Part shown: positions 36,225-44,235 of the stretch, piece after piece
How positions within the stretch are numbered: the stretch's first letter is position 1
Layout: each line of letters starts with the position of its first letter
Assembly: GCA_016708825.1 (NCBI GenBank)
Contig: JADJEZ010000011.1
Span: 94,923-158,922 of the forward strand
Direction of reading: 5' to 3'
Source: Betaproteobacteria bacterium
GTDB lineage: Bacteria; Pseudomonadota; Gammaproteobacteria; Burkholderiales; Usitatibacteraceae
DNA: 64,000 nucleotides
Notes under the pieces: generated by a model
Databases searched by the model: none
What the model saw: the letters and a program-made list of their open reading frames with translations, nothing else
Told to the model about the DNA's origin: nothing
Position numbers and translations under genes: made by a program

Positions 36225-36468
36225 AGCGCATCCTCGTGATCGCGCGCCACAACCAGGCCGAGGCGCTGCGGGTCGCGGCGGGCCTCACGCTCTTGAGCGA
36301 CCCGGTGCAGGTCGCGGTGCTGGGTGCATTCGAGGACACGCCCGCCATCGCGGAGCACCGCGAACTGCTGGAGTTCGCCGAGGTGCCCTGCGAGGTCGTG
36401 GACGATCAGCCCTGGGCGAGCGGCTCGCGGGCGCCATCCACGAGGCCGACGTGGTCTACCTGATATGA
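36221..36468 (+). CDS. DsrE-like small protein 2 (frameshifted)
   Basis: About 82 aa. MKRILVIARHNQAEALRVAA is a DsrE/DsrF-type first strand and helix. One G is missing near 36414 (CCCTGGG run); the restored end reads ERLAGAIHEADVVYLI with the stop overlapping the next ATG. It has one Cys (EVPCEVVDD). Overlaps at both ends suggest a heteromeric complex with its neighbours, as in DsrEFH/TusBCD. Confidence 0.65.
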
Positions 36469-36647
36469 GCGCGGGCCGGAAGATCCTCCTCCTCCACGAT
36501 GCGGGCGATGCTCCAGAGGGGCTGGACGCCATCGCGGAGGCGATGCGCGCCCTGGGCGACGAGGTCGTGTTGCGCCCCTGCGCGGAGCCCTACGACGCCG
36601 TATTGGATGCGCTGGCCGCCGTCGACTCGGTCGTTTTCTGGCGGTAG
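36465..36647 (+). CDS. Very small DsrE/DsrH-like protein 3
   Basis: 60 aa. KILLLHDAGDAPEGLDAIAE, then EVVLRPCAEPYDAVLDALAA and a terminal VDSVVFWR. It could be a reduced DsrH/TusB-like subunit; the similarity is loose. It is translationally coupled to the previous gene by ATGA. Confidence 0.55.
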   Translation: MSAGRKILLLHDAGDAPEGLDAIAEAMRALGDEVVLRPCAEPYDAVLDALAAVDSVVFWR

Positions 36648-36711
36648 CCCGTGGGAGTCAGGCGCTGGATGAGCCTGAGCCGGTTCACCGCGTCCGCAGC
36701 ACCGTGGTCGA

Positions 36712-36739
36712 TTGGCTCTCTCCGGGCGCGGCGTACAAT
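36712..36739 (+). promoter_or_regulatory. Putative sigma-70 promoter of the secreted-protein gene
   Basis: TTGGCT (36712-36717), 16-base spacer, TACAAT (36734-36739), 31 bases before the ATG at 36770. Sequence match only. Confidence 0.45.
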
Positions 36740-36769
36740 TATCCCAATGCGTTGATCGGGAGGGTTTGC

Positions 36770-37598
36770 ATGTTCCGGAATATTTCCTTCTTCCTCGCGA
36801 GTCTCTGCCTGTCCGTCGCGCCGGCCCACGCGACCGGGTACCTTGAAACCCCGCAACCGCGTTCCTTCCAGTCCGGTATCGGGGTCGTGAGCGGATGGCA
36901 CTGCACCGCCACGACGATCCAGGTTCGGATCGACGATGCCGCGCCCTTGAGCGCCGGCACCCGCACGCAACGCAACGATACCGTTCCGGTCTGCGGTCAC
37001 GCCGACACGGGCTTTTCGCTTCTCGTGAATTTCAATTCGCCTCGACCCGGCGAGACCGCACCGCATCGTGGTTTACGCGGATGGCCTCGAGTTCGCACGC
37101 GTCGACGAGTTCCACGCCCGCAATCTCGGGGCCGACTTCCTGACGGGGCGGCAGTCGATGACGCAGCTCCTCAACTTTCCGAACGTCGGGGAGCGGATCC
37201 ACCTCGGCTGGTCGGAGGAGGCCCAGAACTTCTCGATCGCCGGCAGGGACGCCGCTCCCTCGCTTTCGGGCGTCTACTACGGCGCCGAATTCGTCGACCA
37301 GTTCGCGGCGTGCTCCACGGCGCCCGCCCAGGCGCCACGAAAGGCCCAGTTCTCGGTGGCGATCGCGGAGGGCAGGCTGACGCTCGCGTCGCTGCTGGAC
37401 GACGGCACGCGATGCACGCTTTCCGCACCGGGCAGGCTCGAGCCGGACGGCTACTTCCGCACCTTCGTCGATGAGACCCTGTCGAGCAGCTGCGTCTTCT
37501 ACAGCGGGGGTTTCCGGCTTGCCGTCAATGGCGAACGTCTCGAGGGAAGAAGCGTCGACGGCGTCTGCCAGAATCATCGCGCGGTGGGCGCCAAGTAG
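36770..37598 (+). CDS. Secreted protein with a SGWHC motif, unknown function (frameshifted)
   Basis: About 276 aa. Signal peptide MFRNISFFLASLCLSVAPAHA, then GIGVVSGWHCTATTIQVRID and a second Cys (VPVCGHADTGF), a pattern I associate with extracellular proteins of burkholderial relatives. The frame breaks near 37060, between NFNSPRPG and HRIVVYADGLEFARV. The C-terminal part has four more Cys (ACS, RCT, SSCVF, GVCQN), suggesting disulfides. Ribosome site GGGAGGG. No enzymatic motif seen. Confidence 0.7.
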
Positions 37599-37611
37599 CC
37601 GTCGGGAATCC

Positions 37612-37625
37612 TTGAACTGTTTCAA
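37612..37625 (+). promoter_or_regulatory. FNR/DNR-type binding site before nnrS
   Basis: TTGA-ACTGTT-TCAA, an exact TTGA-N6-TCAA palindrome for the CRP/FNR family (FNR, ANR, DNR, NnrR). Its centre is 42 bases before the nnrS ATG. nnrS genes are typical targets of nitric-oxide-sensing members of this family. Confidence 0.7.
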
Positions 37626-37660
37626 GGCGCCCGACATCCCCGGCGGGCGATCATCGCGGG

Positions 37661-38920
37661 ATGGTCATTCCCATTTCCCGCGCCGGTCCTTCGCCCACCG
37701 GGCCGCAGTCGACCTGGGCCGTCTGGACCTCGTGCCCGCACCGCGTGATGTTCCTGCCGGGCGCGCTCCAGCTCATCGCCGCGATCGCGCTCGTCGCCTG
37801 GGAAGTCGGCGGGCGAAGCCTGGGGCTCTGGGCCACGCCGGCCTGGACCGTGCCTCCCGCCTGGAGCCACGCGTACCTGATGCTCTTCGGCCTGTTTCCG
37901 TGGTTCGTGTTCGGATTCGCGATGACCGCGATCCCGAACTGGACGAACGTGCGCATCGCGCGCGGGGCGTGGCTCGCCTGCGCGCTGCCCATGATCGCCG
38001 GGCTCGTGCTCTTCCACGCGGGGCTCGTCGCGCACCGTGAACTCGTGGTGGCGGGCGGCGCCTTGCAGCTCGCGGGCTGGCTCGCGGGTTGCGTTGCGCT
38101 CGCGCGGATCGTGTTCGCGGGCGCGGGGCGCGATGCCCAGGCGATATCGATCGTGGTGCTGCTCTTCGTCGGCGGCCTCTCGGCGGCGTTCTTCCTCGCG
38201 GCCATCGCGCGCCTGGACGCGGACTGCGTAGCCCTTTCCGCGAACGCCGGCCTGTGGCTCTTCCTGCTGCCGCTCTTCCTGGTCGTGGGCCACCGGATGA
38301 TCCCGTTCTTCTCGAGCCGCGTGCTGTCCGGCTACGCGATGTACCGGCCGTCGTTCTCGCTGCCGTTCCTGGGTGCGGCCTGCGTCACCCACTACCTCCT
38401 CGAGAGCGCCTCGGCGACGGGCTGGACGTGGATCGCGGACGCGCCCATGGCCGCGTGGGTGGGCTGGCTCGTGTGGAAGTGGGGGCTCGCGCAAAGCTTT
38501 CGGGCGCGGCTCCTCGCGATGCTGCACGTCTCGCTCACCGTGCTCGCCGCGGCGCTCGCGTTTTCGGCCGTCGCGAGCCTCGCGACACTCGCGGGATACC
38601 CCGGCCTTTTCGGGCGCGGCCCGCTGCACCTGCTCGCCGTGGGCTACATCGCGGCCATGACGCTGGGCATGGTCTCGCGCGTCTCCCTCGGGCACGCGGG
38701 GCGCGCGCTCGAAGCGGACGCGATGACCTGGTACGGGTTCCTCGCGCTGATCGGCGTGGGCGTGGTCCGCGCCGCCGCGGATTTCGCGCCGCTGGCCGGC
38801 GCGCCACGGGCGGCGCTGCTCGGCGTCTCCGCGCTCGCCTGGATCGTCGTCGTGACGAGCTGGGCGGTGCGCTTCGTGCCCTTGTACCTCCAGCCGCGCC
38901 GCGACGCCCGGCCCGGCTAG
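37661..38920 (+). CDS. nnrS: NnrS family membrane protein
   Basis: 419 aa, about 12 membrane helices. NnrS signatures: MFLPGALQLIAAIALVAWE near the N-terminus, SHAYLMLFGLFPWFVFGFAMTAI, and GHRMIPFFSSRV in the middle, whose His/Arg residues fit the reported heme/copper NnrS family. NnrS protects against nitrosative stress and is usually controlled by NO regulators. The convergent hemerythrin gene fits the same theme. Confidence 0.93.
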   Translation: MVIPISRAGPSPTGPQSTWAVWTSCPHRVMFLPGALQLIAAIALVAWEVGGRSLGLWATPAWTVPPAWSHAYLMLFGLFPWFVFGFAMTAIPNWTNVRIARGAWLACALPMIAGLVLFHAGLVAHRELVVAGGALQLAGWLAGCVALARIVFAGAGRDAQAISIVVLLFVGGLSAAFFLAAIARLDADCVALSANAGLWLFLLPLFLVVGHRMIPFFSSRVLSGYAMYRPSFSLPFLGAACVTHYLLESASATGWTWIADAPMAAWVGWLVWKWGLAQSFRARLLAMLHVSLTVLAAALAFSAVASLATLAGYPGLFGRGPLHLLAVGYIAAMTLGMVSRVSLGHAGRALEADAMTWYGFLALIGVGVVRAAADFAPLAGAPRAALLGVSALAWIVVVTSWAVRFVPLYLQPRRDARPG

Positions 38921-38945
38921 CTCGCGCGGCAGCCCGCCCGGCGCG

Positions 38946-39485
38946 TTACGCGGGAAACGCGACGCCGCGCCGCGCCGCCATGGAGCGCCCGAGGGCCTCC
39001 AGGTCGGCGGCTGAGCAATGGCGCTTCACGAGACCGGGAATCGCCCCTTCCTCCGCCGGGATGTGCGTGTCGTAGATCGCCTGCAGCGCGGCGATGTCGG
39101 CCGCGTCCATCGAACGGGCCATGCCGTCGGCGATCGCCTGCAGGGGCTTGCGGATCTTCGCCCACGCCGGCGCCATGCGGCCGTGGTCATCCTCGAGCCG
39201 CGCGCGCAGTGCGCGGAACTGCTCGAGTTCCGCGCCCGGGGGAATCCGGTTCTCGAGAAGCGGGAAGAGGTCGAGATCCTCGTCCTCGTGGTGGTGCGGC
39301 GCCGCCTTCTCGAAATAGCGCAGCACCGCGAGGGCGGCGTTGCTCGCGTCCGCGTCCACGCCCTTGTCCGCGAGGTGCGCGGGGAGCTTCGCGAGCGTCT
39401 TCAGCTGCTTCTCGATCCTGCGGTGGCATCCCATCCACATGCCGATGGGGTCGTCGAATCCCGCGGGGGTGTCGAAGAGGTTCAT
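38946..39485 (-). CDS. Hemerythrin domain protein
   Basis: 179 aa. The metal ligands are visible: CHRRIEKQL (His), APHHHEDEDLDLFPLLE (HxxxE), DDHGRMAP and YDTHIPAEEGAIPGLV (HxxxE). This matches the non-haem di-iron hemerythrin fold, as in oxygen/NO-binding or iron-sulfur-repair proteins. Start at MNLFDTPAG; a longer reading has no ribosome site. It is convergent with nnrS. Confidence 0.92.
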   Translation of the reverse strand: MNLFDTPAGFDDPIGMWMGCHRRIEKQLKTLAKLPAHLADKGVDADASNAALAVLRYFEKAAPHHHEDEDLDLFPLLENRIPPGAELEQFRALRARLEDDHGRMAPAWAKIRKPLQAIADGMARSMDAADIAALQAIYDTHIPAEEGAIPGLVKRHCSAADLEALGRSMAARRGVAFPA

Positions 39486-39594
39486 GGGCGCAATTTTACG
39501 CGCCTGCATTTGGCCGGAGTGCTGCGCTGCAATACGCGATCCTGCCGCCGGGCGCGGATGCGCCCCCGTGGCGGGAGCGCACGAGTTGCGCGCC

Positions 39595-40266
39595 TCAGCC
39601 CCGCGTCCGGTCGGCGATCACGACGTAGCGCTGGTCGGTGCCGGGCTGCACGGCGTCGAAGGGCCAGCAGGTGATGAGCGTGAGTTGCGGCGAGTCGGCG
39701 GGATCGAGGGGCCGCGTGTCGTGCTTGTCCACGACGGCCACCTCGCGCACGAGGTAGCGGCTCACGCGCCCGCGCGCGTCCTCGACCAGGATCTCCTCGT
39801 TTTCGTGCAGGTCGCGCAGGAACGCGAAGTGCGTGTCGCGGTGGGCGACGATCACGCTGTTGCCCTCCGAGCCCGGGGCGGCGGTGCCGTCCACGTGACC
39901 CGGGCCGAAGGCGAGGGAGCGCCCGCTGGTGCCGGCGAGCACGAAGAGCTCGACGTGGCGTGACGGCACCGTGAGCCGCGCCACGGGGTGGGTGTCGGCC
40001 CACGGCCACGGGCGCTTCGCACCGTCCTCCTGCATGCCGGACCACGACGAGGCGATGAGGCGTTGCGCGAGCGCGGCCTTGGCCTGGATCCACACGGCGC
40101 CGCCCAGTTGCCAGCCGGCGAGGGCGACGAGGAGCAGGACGAGCGCGACGACGGGCGCCCTCCGGCTGTTGCGCACGGGCCGGCCCGGTGTCGCGGACGG
40201 CTCCGTACCGTAGGCACGTCCGCGCAAGGCGTAGCTCGAAGTGCCGTTCACGTGCCAGGCGCTCAT
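39595..40266 (-). CDS. Class GN (proteobacterial) sortase
   Basis: 223 aa. One N-terminal membrane helix (VVALVLLLVALAGWQLGG), then a sortase domain with the catalytic His in SVIVAHRDTHFAFL, Cys in LTLITCWPFDA and Arg in TDQRYVVIAD. This is the TIGR03784-type sortase found in Gram-negatives, with a single dedicated substrate. The start overlaps the substrate gene stop (ATGA). It probably cuts the LPQTD signal of the preceding protein; the attachment target in a Gram-negative cell is not known. Confidence 0.93.
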   Translation of the reverse strand: MSAWHVNGTSSYALRGRAYGTEPSATPGRPVRNSRRAPVVALVLLLVALAGWQLGGAVWIQAKAALAQRLIASSWSGMQEDGAKRPWPWADTHPVARLTVPSRHVELFVLAGTSGRSLAFGPGHVDGTAAPGSEGNSVIVAHRDTHFAFLRDLHENEEILVEDARGRVSRYLVREVAVVDKHDTRPLDPADSPQLTLITCWPFDAVQPGTDQRYVVIADRTRG

Positions 40267-42440
40267 CGCGCGCCCTCCGCCGGTTGCGCGGCGTGTTCGC
40301 CACCTCCTGCCGGGATGGATCGCCCGATAAGGGCGCCCACCCCGGCGGCTGCCAGCGCAAGGAGACCCAGCAGGATCTGCAGGGTGAAGGCGGTGTCGGT
40401 CTGCGGAAGCTCGCCGGCGATCATCGAGCGCGGCGCGGAGGTCTTCACGAGCGCGCTGCGCTTTTCGCCGCCGGGCGCGGTGGGCGTCACGTCCACGGCG
40501 ACGAGGCTCGTGTAGCGCGAGACCAGGTGATGCTCCAGGGCGACCTTCACCACGGCCGGGCGGATCAGCGCCTCGTCGGCTCCCAGGCGCAGCTCGTCCA
40601 TCAGGGACGCGATCCTCGCCCTGGCCCAGAGGGCGCCCACGCCGGTCGGCTCTTCGGCAGCCGTCGGCGTGAGCGCCACGCTCCAGGGTTGGTTTCCGCG
40701 CATCCCGGAGACGACGATCGTCCCCTTGAGCGAGGCATGGGCGGCGGCGACCACGACCGGCTCGCCGAGGTAGAGGTCGGGCACGCGGGCCGGATAGGTC
40801 TCCACGGGCGTGCCGTCGGGCCAGCGGATCGAGACGTCCTTCAGCACCGGCGACTCGATCTTCGCGAAGAGCTTCGACATCTTTTCCTCCACCTCGCGCA
40901 GATCGCCGATGTAGGTGAAGCTGCCGCGGCCGAAGAGCGCGGCCTTGGTCATGAAGTGGCTGTTGGGGGCCGAGCCGATGCCCACGGTGAAGAGCCGCGT
41001 GGAGCCCAGGCGCTGCGCGATCAGCTTGAAGAGATGGTCCTCGTTGCCCACGGCGCCGTCGGTCATGAAGATCACCTGGCGCAGGTACCCGGCGGTGTCG
41101 CGCCCGTTCAGCGCGAAGGCGAGTGCGCCCGCCATCTCCGTGCCGCCGTTGGCCTGGAGCTTCGACACCCAGGCCCTCGCGTACTGCAGGTTTTCGGCGG
41201 TGGCGGGAAGCGCGTCGGGCCACATCGGGCGCGTGGATGAGTTGAACTCCACCACGTTGAAGCGGTCGCGCGCGGTGAGGGTGGAGAGGCCCGTGAGGAG
41301 CGCTTCCCGCGCCTGCTGGATCGAGGTGCCCTGCATGGAGCCGGAGGTGTCGATCACGAACACGGTCTCGCGCGGCAGGGGCGCGATGGCGGCCTTCTCC
41401 TGCGCCGTGGGCTGCGGCGGCATCACCAGGAGCAGCGCGTAGTCGGTGCCGTTGCGCGTCTCCAGGAACGCCGCCGCCAGGGGCGCGGAGCCGCCCGCCG
41501 GCGACCACACGAGCTCGAAGTCGCGGTCGGCTTCCTCCTGCTCCTTCTTGAGGTAGAGCACGGTGCGCGAGCCCGAATCCTTCTCGATCCACGCGTCGTG
41601 GTAGGAGCTGGTCACCTTCGCGAGCGGGACACCGAAGTCGATCACCACGCCGATCGCCACCGGGTTCACCGCGCCCGCGCCGGCCGGCGCGTAATCCGGG
41701 TGAAGGACGGGGTCTGGCCCGGTCGCCGGGGGTGCGCCCAGGGAGTCCACGGTCGCCTGATACGCCTCGATCGCCTTCGGTTCATCGGGGATCGCGGCGC
41801 CGGCCGGCTCGTAGCGCGGCGTGATCGCGAGCGGGAAGCGCAACCGGTACTCGCCATTGTCGATGGCAAGCGTCTGCTGGTACTCGATCATCACGCGCAC
41901 GTACTCGTGCGGGCCGATGTTCGCGACGGCGTTGGTGAAGAGGTTGGGGCGCTGCTGCTCGACGAGCGCGGCCTTCTTCCCCTCGCGCTTCGCTTCGGCG
42001 TAGATGCGCCGGGCCGCCTCCTTTTCCTTCACCTGCCCCTCGATCACGCGCTCGCCGATGCGCAGCCGCAGCCGGTCGACCGCGGCGTTCTCCGGGAGCG
42101 GAAAGACATAGACGCCCTCGACCCAGTCCTCGCCCGGGTTGTGGAAGGTCTGGGACACGCGGGTGCGGGCGACGATGCCGGTCACGTGGATCGTGACTTC
42201 GGTCTCCACCTTGGGCGCCGGCGCGAAGGCCCCCGCCTCGCCGGTGCGAAAGAGGAGCGTGCCGGTCCGCGCGTCGTTGGGCTTCGACTGCGCCCGCGCC
42301 GAGGTCGCGAGCCCCAGGGCCACGAGGCCGAACACCACGCTCGCGGCGATTCCCGAGACGATCGCCTTGCCCAGCAGTTCGATGAAGTCGGCCCGCAACG
42401 ACTGGAGCCCGCCCTGGTATCCGCCTGACTTGCCCGCCAT
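40263..42440 (-). CDS. Sortase target protein with VIT and VWA domains
   Basis: 725 aa. Signal helix (ASVVFGLVALGLATSARAQ), VIT domain (about 60-190; VSQTFHNPGEDWVEGVYVFPLPENA), VWA domain (about 375-560) with MIDAS DTSGSM and TDGAVGNE, and a C-terminal sorting signal LPQTDTA followed by a membrane helix and a short tail containing Arg. This matches the marine proteobacterial sortase target family (TIGR03788). Start at MAGKSGG with GGGGAAAG in front; nine more residues are possible. VIT/VWA pairs usually mediate protein binding. Confidence 0.93.
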   Translation of the reverse strand: MAGKSGGYQGGLQSLRADFIELLGKAIVSGIAASVVFGLVALGLATSARAQSKPNDARTGTLLFRTGEAGAFAPAPKVETEVTIHVTGIVARTRVSQTFHNPGEDWVEGVYVFPLPENAAVDRLRLRIGERVIEGQVKEKEAARRIYAEAKREGKKAALVEQQRPNLFTNAVANIGPHEYVRVMIEYQQTLAIDNGEYRLRFPLAITPRYEPAGAAIPDEPKAIEAYQATVDSLGAPPATGPDPVLHPDYAPAGAGAVNPVAIGVVIDFGVPLAKVTSSYHDAWIEKDSGSRTVLYLKKEQEEADRDFELVWSPAGGSAPLAAAFLETRNGTDYALLLVMPPQPTAQEKAAIAPLPRETVFVIDTSGSMQGTSIQQAREALLTGLSTLTARDRFNVVEFNSSTRPMWPDALPATAENLQYARAWVSKLQANGGTEMAGALAFALNGRDTAGYLRQVIFMTDGAVGNEDHLFKLIAQRLGSTRLFTVGIGSAPNSHFMTKAALFGRGSFTYIGDLREVEEKMSKLFAKIESPVLKDVSIRWPDGTPVETYPARVPDLYLGEPVVVAAAHASLKGTIVVSGMRGNQPWSVALTPTAAEEPTGVGALWARARIASLMDELRLGADEALIRPAVVKVALEHHLVSRYTSLVAVDVTPTAPGGEKRSALVKTSAPRSMIAGELPQTDTAFTLQILLGLLALAAAGVGALIGRSIPAGGGEHAAQPAEGAR

Positions 42441-42561
42441 GTTCTTTCCCCTGGTGTGCCGACCCATTCGGCAGGCCCATTACGCGCGGGCGGGAGGGCG
42501 CCATGCTTGGGGAAAGCGGGAAGGGCGCCGACCAATTCGGGCGGAAAAATGACGCGGAAGC

Positions 42562-42602
42562 GGGGACGCTCCTCCATTCCCGGGAAATAGGGGAGCGTCC
42601 CC
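42562..42602. promoter_or_regulatory. Inverted repeat operator overlapping the pdsR promoter
   Basis: GGGGACGCTCC (42562-42572) and its exact complement GGAGCGTCCCC (42592-42602), half-sites 30 bases apart centre to centre. The right arm abuts a TATAAT at 42603-42608. It lies between the divergent sortase target and regulator genes, so it could be a binding site for the response regulator; it could also fold as an RNA hairpin if transcribed. Confidence 0.6.
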
Positions 42603-42608
42603 TATAAT
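42603..42608 (+). promoter_or_regulatory. -10 element giving a probable leaderless pdsR transcript
   Basis: A perfect TATAAT ends 6 bases before the ATG, so transcription would start at or next to the start codon. There is no ribosome-binding site in this gap and no good -35, which fits an activator-dependent promoter. Confidence 0.55.
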
Positions 42609-42614
42609 TCGCGC

Positions 42615-43310
42615 ATGCCGCGCCGCATCGCGCTCGTCGAGGACGACGCCACCATCCGCCAGAACTACGCCGAGGCGCTCGCCCGCGCGGGCTACGAGGT
42701 GCAGGCCTTCGCCGACCGGCCCCAGGCGATGCGCTCGCTCTCCACGCGGCTGCCGGATCTCGCGATCATCGACATCGGCCTGGGCGCGGAGATCGACGGC
42801 GGCTTCACCCTGTGCCGCGAGCTGCGCGCCCTTTCGGCCACGCTTCCGATCATCTTCCTGTCGGCGCGCGATTCGGATTTCGACATCGTCTCGGGCCTGC
42901 GCCTGGGCGCCGACGACTACCTCACCAAGGACGCGAGCCTGCCGCATCTCCTCGCCCGCATCGCCGCGCTCTTCCGGCGCGTGGAGGCGGGGCGGGAGCC
43001 GGCGAAGGACGACGAGCGGCTGGTGCGCGGGCCGCTCGAGCTCGACGCCGCGCGCATGACGGCGCTCTGGCACGGCCGGCCCGTGGACCTCACGGTGACG
43101 GAGTTCTGGATGGTGCGCTCGCTCGCGCGCCACCCCGGCCACGTGAAGGACCGCGACACACTCATGCGCGACGCGGAGATGGTCGTCGACGACGGCACCA
43201 TCACCTCGCACGTGAAGCGCATCCGCCGCAAGTTCCAGGCCGTCGACCCGGCGTTCGACGCGATCGAGACGGTCTACGGCATGGGCTACCGCTGGACGGA
43301 AAGGGCGTGA
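42615..43310 (+). CDS. pdsR: Dedicated sortase system response regulator (OmpR family)
   Basis: 231 aa. Receiver domain (RRIALVEDDATIRQNYAEAL; phospho-Asp in LAIIDIGLG; Lys in DDYLTKDASLP) and an OmpR-type winged helix (VTEFWMVRSLARHPGHVK; DDGTITSHVKRIRRKF). It resembles the TIGR03787 regulator that always accompanies class GN sortases. Upstream are the inverted repeat and TATAAT. Its stop overlaps the next gene (GTGA). Confidence 0.9.
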   Translation: MPRRIALVEDDATIRQNYAEALARAGYEVQAFADRPQAMRSLSTRLPDLAIIDIGLGAEIDGGFTLCRELRALSATLPIIFLSARDSDFDIVSGLRLGADDYLTKDASLPHLLARIAALFRRVEAGREPAKDDERLVRGPLELDAARMTALWHGRPVDLTVTEFWMVRSLARHPGHVKDRDTLMRDAEMVVDDGTITSHVKRIRRKFQAVDPAFDAIETVYGMGYRWTERA

Positions 43311-44227
43311 GGCGCGCCGCCCTGGCGCTCGCGGCACTGGCTGCGGGAAGTGCCACCGGCGCGCCGGGAAACCTCTGGCACGCGCAGGTCGACAATGACG
43401 TCGCCTTCCACACCGACCGCTGGTACACGAGCGGGGTACGGATCTATCGCTCGACGCCAGCCGAGGGCGATTCGCCGTTTGCCGCGTTCCTGCGACTGCC
43501 GTCCGCGCGGCCCTACCGGATCGACGTGGGCCTCGTGCACGAGGTGCACACGGGCGACGGCCGTGCCGATCCCGCGCGCGTCGACCGCCCCAACGCCGCA
43601 CGGCTGCTCCTTTCCGTGGCGCGTCACGATCTCGGGCCCGACTTGCTGGCCACCTGGGAGGTGGACGCGGGCGTCTCCGGCCCCGCGGCCCTGGGCAGGC
43701 AGACGCAGGAAGCAATCCACCGCATCGCCCCCGCGCCGGCCACCGACTGGTCGCATCAGGTGGCCAACCGCGCCGACCTGCAGGTGGCGGGCGCATGGTC
43801 GCGCCGCTTCGGTCCCAAGGCGCTGCCCGGTTCGCTGGTGATCCATGGCGGCGCGGTCGCCGGCACGCTCGTCGCCTTCGGCCACGCCGGGATCGAATGG
43901 CGAAGCGAGTCGCCGGCCCAGGCGCCCAATGCGCTGCTTCGCTACGCCGCCACGCCGCCGCTGCCGCGAACCACCCACGGGTGGTCGTTCTTCGGCGGCG
44001 CCGGAGTGCGCGCCGTGGCCCGCAATCGCCTCCTGGAGCGGCGCGACGACGATCCGCGCACAGAGGCGGCTCACCGGCGCGGTGTTGCCCGCCTCGCCGT
44101 GGGGCTCGCGTGGTCCGGCCCCTGGGGCGAGGTCGCGCTGGGCCTCGCGCAGGACTCGCGCGAGTTCGAGGGCCAGCAGGCGCCGCACCGCTTCGGCTCC
44201 CTCACCGTCTCCCTCCCCGTCGATTGA
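43307..44227 (+). CDS. LpxR-like outer-membrane lipid A 3'-O-deacylase family protein
   Basis: 306 aa, GTG start overlapping pdsR. Signal peptide (LALAALAAGSATGAPG), then LWHAQVDNDVAFHTDRWYTSGVRI, which matches the LpxR/DUF2219 N-terminus including the Asn-Asp pair and Thr of the active site. SGPAALGRQTQEAIHRI holds the expected catalytic His. It should form a 12-stranded barrel. Its place between the response regulator and the kinase of a sortase system suggests a linked envelope function. Confidence 0.8.
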   Translation: MRRAALALAALAAGSATGAPGNLWHAQVDNDVAFHTDRWYTSGVRIYRSTPAEGDSPFAAFLRLPSARPYRIDVGLVHEVHTGDGRADPARVDRPNAARLLLSVARHDLGPDLLATWEVDAGVSGPAALGRQTQEAIHRIAPAPATDWSHQVANRADLQVAGAWSRRFGPKALPGSLVIHGGAVAGTLVAFGHAGIEWRSESPAQAPNALLRYAATPPLPRTTHGWSFFGGAGVRAVARNRLLERRDDDPRTEAAHRRGVARLAVGLAWSGPWGEVALGLAQDSREFEGQQAPHRFGSLTVSLPVD

Positions 44228-44235
44228 GCGCGACC

